Assembly (NCBI GenBank): GCA_009777715.1
Contig: WRLH01000005.1
Span: 62,001 to 126,000 of the forward strand
From: Lachnospiraceae bacterium
GTDB lineage: Bacteria; Bacillota; Clostridia; Lachnospirales; Lachnospiraceae
Length of the DNA stretch: 64,000 nucleotides
Direction of reading: 5' to 3'
Shown piece by piece: positions 49,767 through 61,325 of this stretch. Within the stretch, counting starts at the first letter, position 1, and the number at the start of each line of letters is the position of its first letter. The notes below the pieces were generated by a model. That model saw nothing but the letters and a program-made list of their open reading frames with translations. It made no database searches and was not told where the DNA came from. A program made the position numbers and the translations under genes.

Positions 49767-52700
49767 CTATTCGAATATCGCTGCAAAAAGGCGATTTAGC
49801 CGCACTAGGGCAAGCCTGTTGGTGAGGTTTTGGTTTTGGCGGAAAGTGTTTTCTGCCCTGTCATTGATGATGCCGAGTTCTGAAAACAAGGCGGCTATTT
49901 CGGAAATATCGTCTTCATCATCAAGCAAATCTGGGTCAGCTAAGGCAACCACCCGGTACATTATCTTAAGGGCTTCCGCTTCGGTAAGCTCCCGGTTTGG
50001 CCTGAATCTGCCGGACGGCGCATCCATCACGCCTAACCAGACCATGACGAACTGCTCATAGTCATCCTGCCCGCAATCAGTCACAACCCCCTCTTCATAA
50101 TCAGGGTATGGGTCTTCAAGTTCTGATACATAACCATATAAAACAGTCATGATTGAGGCGAATTGCCCTCTTGTAATCGGGCCATCAATCCGGTTAAGCG
50201 GAACAACAAAGCCGTTGGTTAAAGCTTCAACAATATCACTTTGCGACCAGTCATTTGGCAAGTCGGATTCATCATTTAAAATGCGGAACGTGAAATCCCT
50301 GCTGGTACTTAATCCGGCGGAGTTAGTTGCGGTACAGGTAAAGACGTGCGTCCCCGGAGCAACTTCATATGGCCAGACCCAAAGGACGCTCCCGGTCATA
50401 AATTCTCTTCCGTCAAGCGTCCAGACGACATCATCATCACAAAGCCAGCCGTCCTGCATATCATAAATATCAAGGTCAAGCAGTATTTCCCCGGTAATTT
50501 TGCTTTCGGGAATGCCAATCGGTGAAACGGTGATAAAATCAGGGGCTTTAAAAGGAACTCTTATCCACGGGCTGTCATTTTCGCCCGTCCTGACGCCGTC
50601 AGTCGCATAAATATAAAAATAGCCCTCGTCCGTGCCGGGGTATGCGGATAAATCCACCTCAAGTGAGCGTCCCGTTATATCCGTCGCGATATTATGGTAT
50701 TCGTCCTCGGCCGGGCAGTACCAAATCTCAAAATAAAGCTCGTCATTTCCTGCCCCGCTTGCTTCCCAAGTTAAGGTCGTCTGATTGGATAAAAGCTGGT
50801 CATCACGAAGCCCGGTAAAATTGACGGTGGGATTATTATTAGAAACAATCCGCTCATAAAGAATTTTTTCCCCTTGCATAAAGACAATCCGGGCGGCATT
50901 ATCGGGGAAAAAAACGGTTACATTAACCGGAATCTTACTCATTCCCTGTCTTGCCCCCTCGCGGCGGATTATTTGGCCGCGTGAATTTAGGTTAAATAAA
51001 GAAAGGGAAAGTAGGTCTCCTTTATCATCATAAAAATAGACACCATACTCACCGTTCCTGCTTGCGGCAAGGTTTCCCCTTTCGGTTTCATAAGTATACC
51101 AAGGCGAGGCAAAAAAGTTCCCTTGGCTGTCAATATGCCCGGTAATGTCAATGGCTTTAACTGTACTTGTAGTCTTTGAAACCAAGCGTTTGCTATTAAA
51201 ATCATAAAGCTCATATTCCCAAATCAAGCTGTCGCACATCGTGCATTCGATATAAAAAATCGAAAATTCATCAAGGTATAAGGAAACGCCGCAGTTTGCG
51301 CAGCTGGAGTTGTGGCTGTCCACACTTACATAATAACAGCACGACCAGCATTGCGCATAATAATAGGGGTCATAAATCCCGCCATAACATTCGGGGCATT
51401 GCCCCCAGTAATCGGCATTGTCATATGTTCCGCCATAACTATAGTCATCATAATAATCGTAATAATCATCTTCATCTTCGTAATCATCATCGCCAAACAG
51501 CCAATCCCAAAAATCAAAGCCGCCAACATCGTCGTCATCGGCATATAGCCAATCCAAAAAGCTAAAATCATCGCCATCATCATCAAACCAGCCCGCCGTA
51601 AAATCCCTGACCGCTCCCTCTGTGCCGGGAAATCCGGCAAAAGTCCGGAACAGATGGTTCCATGTTTCTGATGATGTCCACATCGTATAGGAATCATAAC
51701 CGCTTCCAGCCCCCATATAGCTGGTGCTTTGCCCCATCATTGTCCGCCCCTCGACCCAATATGGCCGCTGCTCCTCGTAGATGACTGAACCTGTTCCGGG
51801 CAGGCCGAATTTTTCCCCGCCGACAACAGCTTCTTTCATTCCCACGACGCGCTTGTTGGTATTAATGCAATAACCTTGCATTCGATAAGGCGGCGAGTTG
51901 AGATTGATGTTTAGATGGCCGCCCTCATATTCATCACCGATATTGTAGCAATGGGCAATTTCATGGACAACGGTTGCCAGCATATCTGGCTCGGATTCAA
52001 CAACAACAGTTGCCGGAGAACCAAAGGTATAACCAAGGATCGTGCCATAATCAGCCGCGTCATGGATAAAACCAACGATTAATGTATAATCATTGCTCCG
52101 CGTTTGGAGATCGGCAAGCGCTTTCCAGACATTATAAAGCCCGGCATCAGTATTAAGGTCATATTTTTGGGCGGAAAGGTCAAGCTCAGGGCCGAGGATA
52201 TACTCCGTTTCGGCCTTGGCGATGGGGAAAGTGGCACCAAGCATCACGCCGCCCGATTTCCAGTCATCTCTTACGCCGACCGTCCGCCCGGAGTAATTGG
52301 CGAGAATTGGGACTGCTAGTATTTTCATCGGCATGGTCTTGTAAAAATTCGTGACCCGTTCGGCCTCATGCCCGTCCATCGAAAAAGTAAAAGTATAAAC
52401 GCCATCCGGCCAATGATTTACCTCTGCCATGCTCTTAGGCTGGAATAACATGGTCCTGTTATCAACCATGTTTGCTGGCAAAAGCTCGGCAATCACATCA
52501 CCGTCAACAGCAATCGAAAGCAAAGCATGATTATATGTGACAGGCTCGGTAAAGCTAATAAAAACTGCCGTTTCTTTTCCGGCGGCAAAATCTTCCATTA
52601 AATAGAAAGTACCGTTGTCGGTATCAAAGCCATAACTAAGCGATTGATTAACTTCAATCATCGCAATCAGCGGGCTTTCGGTATGAAAACTAGGCTCGGC

Positions 52701-52922
52701 CGGGGTAAAGCCGGGGTCCCTTCCGCTTGGGCGGGTTGGGGTAAGCCCATCATCTGCGGCAAAATCCTGGGCTGGGACAAGTGTTCCAACCGTTTCAACA
52801 ACATCATCTTCTTCGGCAAGAAGTTCGTCCCACCATTCCTCACTAAGGCAAGCAGAAGCCATCAAACTAAAGCTTAAAGCCAATAATAATCCTAATAATT
52901 TTCTTTTCACTATGTACCTCAC
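49767..52922 (-). CDS. Large surface lipoprotein with zinc-metalloprotease motif, Ig-like and SLH-like regions
   Basis: 1051 residues. The lipobox (MASAC) puts the lipidated cysteine at residue 25. The motif HEIAHCYNIGDEY gives zinc ligands H320, H324 and probably D330 with catalytic E321, the HExxHxxxxxD pattern of some secreted peptidases. An Asp/Tyr-rich low-complexity region (about 450-515) precedes four Cys pairs (CPEC, CWSCC, CANC, CTMC; about 525-600) that look like zinc ribbons. Two or more Ig-like segments follow. The last 130 residues include 'GPITRGQFASIMTVLYGYV', an SLH-like module. Having both a lipid anchor and an SLH end is odd. The substrate is unknown. Confidence 0.78.
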   Translation of the reverse strand: MRYIVKRKLLGLLLALSFSLMASACLSEEWWDELLAEEDDVVETVGTLVPAQDFAADDGLTPTRPSGRDPGFTPAEPSFHTESPLIAMIEVNQSLSYGFDTDNGTFYLMEDFAAGKETAVFISFTEPVTYNHALLSIAVDGDVIAELLPANMVDNRTMLFQPKSMAEVNHWPDGVYTFTFSMDGHEAERVTNFYKTMPMKILAVPILANYSGRTVGVRDDWKSGGVMLGATFPIAKAETEYILGPELDLSAQKYDLNTDAGLYNVWKALADLQTRSNDYTLIVGFIHDAADYGTILGYTFGSPATVVVESEPDMLATVVHEIAHCYNIGDEYEGGHLNINLNSPPYRMQGYCINTNKRVVGMKEAVVGGEKFGLPGTGSVIYEEQRPYWVEGRTMMGQSTSYMGAGSGYDSYTMWTSSETWNHLFRTFAGFPGTEGAVRDFTAGWFDDDGDDFSFLDWLYADDDDVGGFDFWDWLFGDDDYEDEDDYYDYYDDYSYGGTYDNADYWGQCPECYGGIYDPYYYAQCWSCCYYVSVDSHNSSCANCGVSLYLDEFSIFYIECTMCDSLIWEYELYDFNSKRLVSKTTSTVKAIDITGHIDSQGNFFASPWYTYETERGNLAASRNGEYGVYFYDDKGDLLSLSLFNLNSRGQIIRREGARQGMSKIPVNVTVFFPDNAARIVFMQGEKILYERIVSNNNPTVNFTGLRDDQLLSNQTTLTWEASGAGNDELYFEIWYCPAEDEYHNIATDITGRSLEVDLSAYPGTDEGYFYIYATDGVRTGENDSPWIRVPFKAPDFITVSPIGIPESKITGEILLDLDIYDMQDGWLCDDDVVWTLDGREFMTGSVLWVWPYEVAPGTHVFTCTATNSAGLSTSRDFTFRILNDESDLPNDWSQSDIVEALTNGFVVPLNRIDGPITRGQFASIMTVLYGYVSELEDPYPDYEEGVVTDCGQDDYEQFVMVWLGVMDAPSGRFRPNRELTEAEALKIMYRVVALADPDLLDDEDDISEIAALFSELGIINDRAENTFRQNQNLTNRLALVRLNRLFAAIFE

Positions 52923-52932
52923 ATCTAATCAC

Positions 52933-52961
52933 ATTATACCATAAACGAAAGAAAACGACAA
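52933..52961 (-). promoter_or_regulatory. Promoter of the metalloprotease lipoprotein gene
   Basis: Minus strand TTGTCG (52956-52961), 17-base spacer, TATAAT (52933-52938). Confidence 0.55.
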
Positions 52962-53044
52962 CAAAATTTACCGCTTTTTACCCCCTATTGCCCAACCCCT
53001 ATTTCTAAAAAAACTATAAAAATAATAAAAATTCTAAATCCCCC

Positions 53045-53073
53045 TTGATTTTATTTTGAATAGGGGATAATAT
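53045..53073 (+). promoter_or_regulatory. Promoter of groESL
   Basis: TTGATT (53045-53050), 17-base spacer, TAATAT (53068-53073), just before the CIRCE operator. Confidence 0.7.
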
Positions 53074-53084
53074 ATAAAATGGAA

Positions 53085-53111
53085 TTGGCACTCGTCCACT
53101 TAGAGTGCTAA
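53085..53111 (+). promoter_or_regulatory. CIRCE operator (HrcA binding site)
   Basis: TTGGCACTC-N9-GAGTGCTAA matches the CIRCE consensus with one change in the left arm (G for A). It lies at the transcription start of groESL, so HrcA should repress the operon until heat or misfolding stress. Confidence 0.95.
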
Positions 53112-53155
53112 CACAATGGACAATTAGTGAAACAAAAATCTAAAGGAGGATTACA

Positions 53156-55139
<1,984 letters not shown>

Positions 55140-55173
55140 CGCTTAATTAAATTTGGCAGATTGCATAACATCC

Positions 55174-55205
55174 AAGCCGGGGCCCGCTCTTAAGGGCCCC
55201 GCTTT
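55174..55205 (+). terminator. Probable terminator after groEL
   Basis: A very GC-rich stem, AAGCCGGGGCCC against GGGCCCCGCTTT with one mismatch, but with only three T at its end. Confidence 0.6.
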
Positions 55206-55241
55206 GGAGTTTACATAGCCAAGCGTTACGCCCATTAACGT

Positions 55242-56453
55242 ATGCAAATCAATTCAAATTATATTAAGTTCTTTTTCTATACTGTAATATACAAATTTGG
55301 CGATACAATTAATTTTTTTACATATTTGTGGCTCGCTTATACTGTTACTGATTCCGCCGCCCTAACAGGCATAGTTGCGGCTTTTAATGGTTTGCCATCG
55401 TTGGTTTTTGGATTATTTGCTGGTGAAATTGCTGACAAATATGACAAGAAAAAGTTGCTTATTATATCTGATATTACAAGAGGCATTATTATTATTGGCT
55501 TGATTATTCTATATTTACTGCAATCAATCAATTTTCTGATTTTGCTGATCTCAACTTTCATAATTTCCACAATGGAAATTTTATCAACCCCGGCCCGAAG
55601 AGCGCTTCCGGCTTTTCTTCTTGAAAAAAACCAGATATTAAGAGGTAATTCATACCTAAGCACCGGAAAAATAATTGCCCAGTTAGCCGGGATGTCAATC
55701 GCTGGATTCGTAATATCAACTTTCGGAGTTCATATATCATTAATCATTGATTCATTAATCTTTATTCTATGTACTTTAATTATTATGACAATGCAGTTTG
55801 AAAGTAATTTTGCTATTTATAAAAAAGCAAAACTTTCAGTAAAAAATATATTAGTAAGCTTCTTAGGGACATTCAAAGAAATCAGGCAGAGCATAATTAT
55901 TTTAAAAACAATAATTGCGGCAACTTTTGTAAATTTGTTTATTGGCCCGATTGGGCTTTTGACATTAAACTACTGTAGTAATATTCTGAAAAATGGGAGT
56001 AAAGGGCAGGCTATCTTAAATATAGCTATTCTTATCGGAACACTTATTGTAACTGTTCTCTTCGCAAAATTGAAATCGCTTGATAATTATTGGGCTATTA
56101 TTAGGATTGGCTTTTATTTGCTCGGAATATCGTTTCTTTTGTTTGGATTCAATAGTTTAATGTTAATAGCCATCTTTATTGCTTTAATATATGGCATTGG
56201 CATTTCATTAATTACAAACCCAAGCATAAGCATTATCCATACCAATACAAGCAAAGAGAATATGGGAAAAATGATGTCAATAATTAGCTTGGTCAATGAA
56301 AGCAGCATCCCAATCGGCACATTTGTTGCAGGAGTATATCTGGAAAAATACAGCGTAACAAGCTATTTCATTATCGCCGGAATTTTTATTATCTTATTCA
56401 TGGCATTATTTGAATACTCAACTAAATTTTTATTTAAGGGAGAAAAGCTATAA
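55242..56453 (+). CDS. MFS transporter, probable drug efflux
   Basis: 403 residues with about 12 membrane helices. The MFS motif A loop is 'GEIADKYDKKKLLIISDITRG' (about 60-80), and the arrangement is like MefA/MFS_3 efflux proteins. The substrate is unknown. The gene uses many ATA and TTA codons and is clearly more AT-rich than groEL before it and the ABC genes after it, which suggests recent horizontal gain. No clear ribosome binding site precedes ATG 55242. Confidence 0.85.
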   Translation: MQINSNYIKFFFYTVIYKFGDTINFFTYLWLAYTVTDSAALTGIVAAFNGLPSLVFGLFAGEIADKYDKKKLLIISDITRGIIIIGLIILYLLQSINFLILLISTFIISTMEILSTPARRALPAFLLEKNQILRGNSYLSTGKIIAQLAGMSIAGFVISTFGVHISLIIDSLIFILCTLIIMTMQFESNFAIYKKAKLSVKNILVSFLGTFKEIRQSIIILKTIIAATFVNLFIGPIGLLTLNYCSNILKNGSKGQAILNIAILIGTLIVTVLFAKLKSLDNYWAIIRIGFYLLGISFLLFGFNSLMLIAIFIALIYGIGISLITNPSISIIHTNTSKENMGKMMSIISLVNESSIPIGTFVAGVYLEKYSVTSYFIIAGIFIILFMALFEYSTKFLFKGEKL

Positions 56454-56524
56454 AAATAATAAAATTACTTTTAAGTATTAATAGAAATATATTTTATTAA
56501 TAAATTATGAACCTTTTTCCTCTC

Positions 56525-56553
56525 TTGAAATCACTCAAGATTAACCCTATAAT
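56525..56553 (+). promoter_or_regulatory. Promoter of the ABC exporter operon
   Basis: TTGAAA (56525-56530), 17-base spacer, TATAAT (56548-56553). Confidence 0.75.
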
Positions 56554-56596
56554 TAATAAGACACTACCGCATTAAGTACATAATTAAGGAGATTAA

Positions 56597-58375
56597 ATGG
56601 GCCTGATGTTCAAAACCTTAGCGAAACACCAAATTCGCTATAAAGGATTCTTGTTTTTCTTTTTGCTGATGATTTTTATAGCCGCAGTTGCAAGTGTCCT
56701 GATGACCCGCCTGACAGGCGACATGGGGCAAGCAGCAATCAATATGGATATGGGGGTCTTGCTCCGCTTTTTTGCCCTGATTACGATTTTGATGGTTATC
56801 CGTGCCATCGCCTCGGCGGTCTCGGCTCTTTTGCTTGGCCGCTTTGCCGGAAAGTCCGGCTATCGTTTCCGTGACAATTTTGCCAGATATTTTCTTGAGA
56901 AACCTTTTTCCGCTTATGAGGGTGCAAAAAGCGGCGAATCGCTGTCAATTTTCCAAAACGACCTTCCGCTTTCGGTTGAGCTGGTTTCAAACGGCGGAAT
57001 CCGCATGATTGCCGATTTTATTATTTTGCTGGTAACGTTTGTTTATATGATATACATTAATTGGTGGCTGACGCTGATTTTCTTTGCTTCATTCCCGGTT
57101 TTGGTCATTATCCAAGTGATAATTGCCACGCCGATCCAGAAAAAGGAGCAAATATCCCTTGAAAAAAAAGCAGCCATAAATGAGCTTGCCAATGATTCTT
57201 TCCAAAACACATCAACTGTAATTGCCTATTCATTAGAAGAAATCATGGTTGAGCGTTTAACTAAAGCTTTTGCTGAATTAATTACGGCCACCAAAAATGC
57301 GGCCCGGTCTTTTTTGTTTTTAATTCTTGCCGGAATTATTGCTTCGATGAGCCCGCTTCTTATTATTATTGCCGTCTCGGCATCCTTAGTTATTTCCGGA
57401 ACGATGAATATTGGCGAATGGCTTGCGTTCCTCACCCTGGCCGGGGAGGCTGGCAACTGGCTGATGATGCTTTCACAACGCCAAAATCAAGTTAAGAGGG
57501 CGGAAGCCGGGGCGATCCGCCTTAAAGAACATATGGCTTTAGACAAAGAAGACATAAAGGCACTCACGGCCAGCGGGAACGATGGCTTCCAATCCGAAGA
57601 TAGCTTTATGTCCAAAGACGTTTTTCTGTCCAAGGATAGTATACTGTCCAAAGATAGTTTACTATCTTTTTGCCATGTCAGCTTTTCCTACGCAAGCAAA
57701 ATTTCAGAGACAGAAAATAATGAACCAGTCCTTGCCCTTGATGATGTGTCTTTTGAAATAAAAAAAGGCTCGCGGGTTGCATTTGTTGGCGGCAGCGGAA
57801 GCGGGAAAAGCACGGTCCTTAAGTTACTTTTGGGGCTTTATCCCCCCGCTAATGGGGAAATATCGGTAATGGGCATGGACTTTAGTGAAGCTTACGCATA
57901 TGTACCGCAGGACAGTTATCTTTTCCCGGAATCCATTTTGGGCAATATCACAGGCGAATCGACTATTACCGATTTACCGCGGCTTAAAAAGGCTTGTCGT
58001 AACGCGGGCATTTTGGAATTTATTGAATCGCTCCCCTTAGGATTTGACGCAGTGCTTAATGAAGCGGCTGAAAATGTGTCCGGCGGCCAAAAACAGCGTC
58101 TGGCCTTGGCACGGGCATTTTATCGTGATGCCCCGGTCATCTTGTTTGACGAAGCAACTTCGGCACTTGACCCGGCGACCGAAGCTTTAGTTTTGCAAAG
58201 CTTTTCTAATCTGGCGAAGGAAAAAACGGTCGTCATGGTTGCCCATCGGCCTAAGGCAATTGATTTTTGTGATTTGATTTTCGTCATGGAAAAAGGCAAA
58301 ATCGTAGCTAAGGGGACTCATGATGAATTAATAAAGGAAAGCAGCGTTTATGCAAATTTATACCAAAAAAGCTAA
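56597..58375 (+). CDS. ABC exporter subunit 1 (fused membrane and ATPase domains)
   Basis: 592 residues. Six membrane helices (about 15-310) precede an ATPase domain with Walker A GGSGSGKST near 400, Q loop 'YVPQDSYLF', signature VSGGQKQRLALA and Walker B 'VILFDEATSALD'. It starts after AAGGAGATTAA, and 21 bases separate it from the next ABC gene. The two would form a heterodimeric exporter for a drug, peptide or lipid. The linker between domains (about 333-355) holds four short repeats of the form SKDSxLS, encoded by imperfect tandem DNA. Confidence 0.9.
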   Translation: MGLMFKTLAKHQIRYKGFLFFFLLMIFIAAVASVLMTRLTGDMGQAAINMDMGVLLRFFALITILMVIRAIASAVSALLLGRFAGKSGYRFRDNFARYFLEKPFSAYEGAKSGESLSIFQNDLPLSVELVSNGGIRMIADFIILLVTFVYMIYINWWLTLIFFASFPVLVIIQVIIATPIQKKEQISLEKKAAINELANDSFQNTSTVIAYSLEEIMVERLTKAFAELITATKNAARSFLFLILAGIIASMSPLLIIIAVSASLVISGTMNIGEWLAFLTLAGEAGNWLMMLSQRQNQVKRAEAGAIRLKEHMALDKEDIKALTASGNDGFQSEDSFMSKDVFLSKDSILSKDSLLSFCHVSFSYASKISETENNEPVLALDDVSFEIKKGSRVAFVGGSGSGKSTVLKLLLGLYPPANGEISVMGMDFSEAYAYVPQDSYLFPESILGNITGESTITDLPRLKKACRNAGILEFIESLPLGFDAVLNEAAENVSGGQKQRLALARAFYRDAPVILFDEATSALDPATEALVLQSFSNLAKEKTVVMVAHRPKAIDFCDLIFVMEKGKIVAKGTHDELIKESSVYANLYQKS

Positions 58376-58396
58376 AACTTAAAAGGAGATTAACAG

Positions 58397-60160
58397 ATGA
58401 CTGAAAGGCAGTATTTTTTCAGAATGTTTACTTATGCAAAGCCATATAAGCTGGGTTATTCATTAGGCATTTTTCTATATTGCAGCCAGCAGTTTTTATT
58501 TCCGGTCATGAACAGCATTTTTCTTGGCGGAGTAACGGCGGCGATTCTTGCTTTTAATTTATCCGGGGTATTTGAGGCCATTTTTCTGATGGTGATGATG
58601 CTTCTTTTCGTTGTGGTGGTGGTTGGGATCGGAACTTATTTTTATATTGTCAATGTCAATTACATAAGAAGAGACTTAAGCATTGACTTGTTTAAGTCAT
58701 TTATTAAAGCAAACATCGAAAGCCAGAAGCATTCCGGTGAGGGGATTGCCGCTCTTAACATGGATATTGAAAGTTCAACGGGCGTTTTTGATGACGCTCT
58801 TGCGCCTTTTCTGCAAAATGTGCTGGCCGCCTTGGTTTCGGCTCCGATTATTTTTTCCATCGATTGGCGCATGGGGCTTGGGGCTTTAGCAATCGGGACA
58901 CTTATTTTCTTTGCCCAATCGCGTTTTGCCCGCCCTTTAGCCCGGCTTGGCAAGGCGCAGCTTTCCGCCAATGCCGATTCGGTAAAAGCCCTTTCCAATA
59001 TCTTTTCCGGGGCGCTTACGATTAGGGCTTACAATCGCCAGGAGCGTTCACTTATCCAATTTGACCATGAAAGCGGAAAATTAAAGAAACTTGCTTTCAA
59101 ACAGGCTTTAATTGGTATGTGCCAGGATTTGCTAGGGACGGTCCAAGGCTGGCTGACTTTGGTTTTTGTTTTTGCTGTTGGCGGTTATATGGTTGTCATT
59201 GGGGAAATTGAATTTGCCCTTGTCATGATGATATTTCCCCTTGCCGAGGCAATTTGCGGCGCAATGGGCCAGATGGGTGCTTCTTTTGCCGGGCTTCACC
59301 CGCCGCTTGTTGCGGCGAAGCGGCTTTTTGATGTTATTGATCAAGCTAAGCTGGCCTCAAATTCAGGAAATGAGCTTTCTCCTGCTAGCGCAAAATGGAA
59401 CAAGAAATACAAAATAGAGCTAACTAATCTTAATTTTTCCTACAAAGATGCAGAAAGGAAAGCCTTAGACGGCCTTACTCTTTCCATCGCAGAAAATAAA
59501 ATGGTTGCTTTTGTCGGGGAGTCGGGAAGCGGAAAATCGACTTTGCTCCGCGTGATAATCGGAATGTACGAGCGTGATTTTCCGGCGATGGGGATTGGCG
59601 ATTTGGCGTTTAACCAAAGTGATTTAAAGGAATGGCGCAGCCATTTTGCTTATGTTGACCAAAGCTGTAAATTGTTTAACATGAGCATTGCCGAAAATAT
59701 CAGCTTGGGTTTTAACGGCAAGGCAACTGATGAGCAAATAAAAGAAGCGGCAAAACGCGCTTTTGCCCACGACTTTATCATGGAGCTAGCTGATGGTTAT
59801 CAAACGTCTTGCGGTGAAAATGGGGCAAGCCTGTCCGGCGGCCAAAAGCAGCGTCTTGCGATTGCCCGCGCTTTGTGCCGGAAAGCCCCGGTTTTGGTTT
59901 TTGACGAGGCGACTTCTGCGCTTGACCCAGAAAGCGAACGCGGAATCATGGAAACAATTGCGGAGCTGAAAAGTGACCATACTGTCTTGATTACGACCCA
60001 CAATCTTAACAATATCATTGGCGCGGACATGATTGTGGTCATGGATGGCGGGCGGATTGGCGAATGTGGGACGCATGACGAGTTGCTTCTAAAGGGCGGA
60101 ATTTATGTAAAGCTTTTTGAGTCCAAGTCGCAATCCCGCGCGTTAAATCCGCGCGTTTGA
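58397..60160 (+). CDS. ABC exporter subunit 2 (fused membrane and ATPase domains)
   Basis: 587 residues, partner of the preceding subunit. Six membrane helices are followed by an ATPase domain with Walker A GESGSGKST near 373, signature LSGGQKQRLAIA and Walker B 'VLVFDEATSALD', then the H loop 'LITTHN'. Catalytic motifs look intact in both subunits. The last codons (about SRALNPRV) and the TGA stop lie within family A repeat DNA, so the original C-terminus has been replaced. Confidence 0.9.
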   Translation: MTERQYFFRMFTYAKPYKLGYSLGIFLYCSQQFLFPVMNSIFLGGVTAAILAFNLSGVFEAIFLMVMMLLFVVVVVGIGTYFYIVNVNYIRRDLSIDLFKSFIKANIESQKHSGEGIAALNMDIESSTGVFDDALAPFLQNVLAALVSAPIIFSIDWRMGLGALAIGTLIFFAQSRFARPLARLGKAQLSANADSVKALSNIFSGALTIRAYNRQERSLIQFDHESGKLKKLAFKQALIGMCQDLLGTVQGWLTLVFVFAVGGYMVVIGEIEFALVMMIFPLAEAICGAMGQMGASFAGLHPPLVAAKRLFDVIDQAKLASNSGNELSPASAKWNKKYKIELTNLNFSYKDAERKALDGLTLSIAENKMVAFVGESGSGKSTLLRVIIGMYERDFPAMGIGDLAFNQSDLKEWRSHFAYVDQSCKLFNMSIAENISLGFNGKATDEQIKEAAKRAFAHDFIMELADGYQTSCGENGASLSGGQKQRLAIARALCRKAPVLVFDEATSALDPESERGIMETIAELKSDHTVLITTHNLNNIIGADMIVVMDGGRIGECGTHDELLLKGGIYVKLFESKSQSRALNPRV

Positions 60161-60215
60161 GAGTGTCGATTCACCGCCCGACACGCTTTCGCTCCGAGAA
60201 CTCCGCGCATTAAAT
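60144..60215 (-). repeat. Family A outer half-unit
   Basis: CCGCGCGTTTGAGAGTGTCG and GCTTTCGCTCCGAGAACTCC, one outer arm before full copy A7. It begins inside the end of the ABC gene. Confidence 0.85.
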
Positions 60216-60361
60216 CCGCGCGTTCGAGAGTGTCAATTCATCGCCCGACGCGCTTTCGCTCCGAGAGAGACGTAACGGCCACTAAGGCGTCATAATACGC
60301 CGCCTAAGTGCCAACGTCTCTCAAGGGTCGGTCTTATGAATTGCACTCTCTATCGCACGAT
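60216..60361 (-). repeat. Family A structured repeat, copy A7
   Basis: Core GAGAGACGT/ACGTCTCTC with an inner stem of wholly different sequence (GGCCACTAAGGCGT against ACGCCGCCTAAGTGCC). It is a near-exact inverted copy of A8, 500 bp downstream. Confidence 0.9.
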
Positions 60362-60417
60362 TAAGTTTTGCATTATGCCATTGCGGTATGAAATTTATTA
60401 TTATGCAGGAGATGATT

Positions 60418-60783
60418 ATGCTGACAACACATATTTACTTAAATGGTAACAGTAAAGAGGCTATAGAAATGTATAAGAGTGCTTTGAATGCCACCGTAAA
60501 AACACTCTTAGAGGATTCTGATTCACATCTTGTTGTTCACGCTGAAATTGTGATTCACGATGAGTTGCTTATGTTAAACGATTTTGGAGATAATGATGGG
60601 ATTTCTAAGCCGGGTGGATACCAGCTTTGTGTCCGTTTTACCAATGAGGATGACTTAAAAAACGCCTATTCAGTTATGCAGTTTGAAAGTATTACAGTTA
60701 GTCCAATGCAACCCACAAATTACAGTCCTTGTACCATTAGATTCATTGATAAATTCGATGTTAGATGGGCTTTTTGGGTTTAG
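60418..60783 (+). CDS. VOC-superfamily (PhnB/glyoxalase-like) protein
   Basis: 121 residues from ATG 60418, with AGGAG six bases upstream; ATG 60388 is in frame but lacks a site. The start 'THIYLNGNSKEAIEMYKSAL' and the later 'YQLCVRFTNEDDLKNAYSVM' match PhnB-like members of the vicinal oxygen chelate fold. These are metal-dependent enzymes or antibiotic-binding proteins; no specific role can be given. The gene is more AT-rich than its surroundings and is bracketed by inverted family A repeats A7 and A8, which suggests that it moved in as a unit. Confidence 0.78.
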   Translation: MLTTHIYLNGNSKEAIEMYKSALNATVKTLLEDSDSHLVVHAEIVIHDELLMLNDFGDNDGISKPGGYQLCVRFTNEDDLKNAYSVMQFESITVSPMQPTNYSPCTIRFIDKFDVRWAFWV

Positions 60784-60817
60784 CTAAATCATAGAGTAAG
60801 CATTTCAAGCCTAGCGG

Positions 60818-60842
60818 GATTGCGGAGCAAGTCCGCAATGAC
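60818..60842. repeat. Short palindromic repeat
   Basis: GATTGCGGAgcaagTCCGCAATGAC, between the VOC gene and A8. Confidence 0.75.
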
Positions 60843-60857
60843 ACGTCCAAGCTCTTC

Positions 60858-61004
60858 ATCGTGCGATAGAGAGTGCGATTCATAAGACCGACCCTTGAGA
60901 GACGTCGGCACTTAGGCGGCGTATTGTGACGCCTTAGTGGCCGTTACGTCTCTCTCGGAGCGAAAGCGTGTCGGACGTTGAATCGGCAGCTCTCAAACGC
61001 GCGG
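60858..61004 (+). repeat. Family A structured repeat, copy A8
   Basis: Core GAGAGACGT/ACGTCTCTC, the same variant as A7 in opposite orientation. The identity extends over both arms with only a few differences. Confidence 0.9.
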
Positions 61005-61246
61005 ATTTAACGCGCGGAGTAATTCTCGGAGCGAAAGCGAGTCGGACGGTGAATCGACACTCTCAAACGCGCGGATTTAATGCGCGGAGTTCTCGGAGCG
61101 AAAGCGAGTCGGACGATGAATTGACACTCTCAAACGCGCGGATTTAACGCGCGGAGTATTCTCGAAGCGAAAGCGAGTCGGACGTTGAATCGGCAGCTTT
61201 CAAACGCGCGGAGTTTCTCTTGGAGACACTCCCAAACGCGCGGAAA
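61005..61246 (+). repeat. Tandem array of family A half-units after A8
   Basis: Three further units of about 65-70 bp, each TCTCGGAGCGAAAGCGAGTC then a GAATCG/GAATTG segment, CTCTCAAACGCGCGG and ATTTAACGCGCGGAG, followed by a decayed end. Only the 3' arm is repeated. Confidence 0.9.
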
Positions 61247-61257
61247 TACAAAAAATA

Positions 61258-61286
61258 TTGACTTCCCTTTAATATAAGTCTATAAT
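61258..61286 (+). promoter_or_regulatory. Promoter of relA
   Basis: TTGACT (61258-61263), 17-base spacer, TATAAT (61281-61286). Confidence 0.8.
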
Positions 61287-61325
61287 TACGTTATTATTTG
61301 AGGCAAGCGTATTTTTAACGCTATA

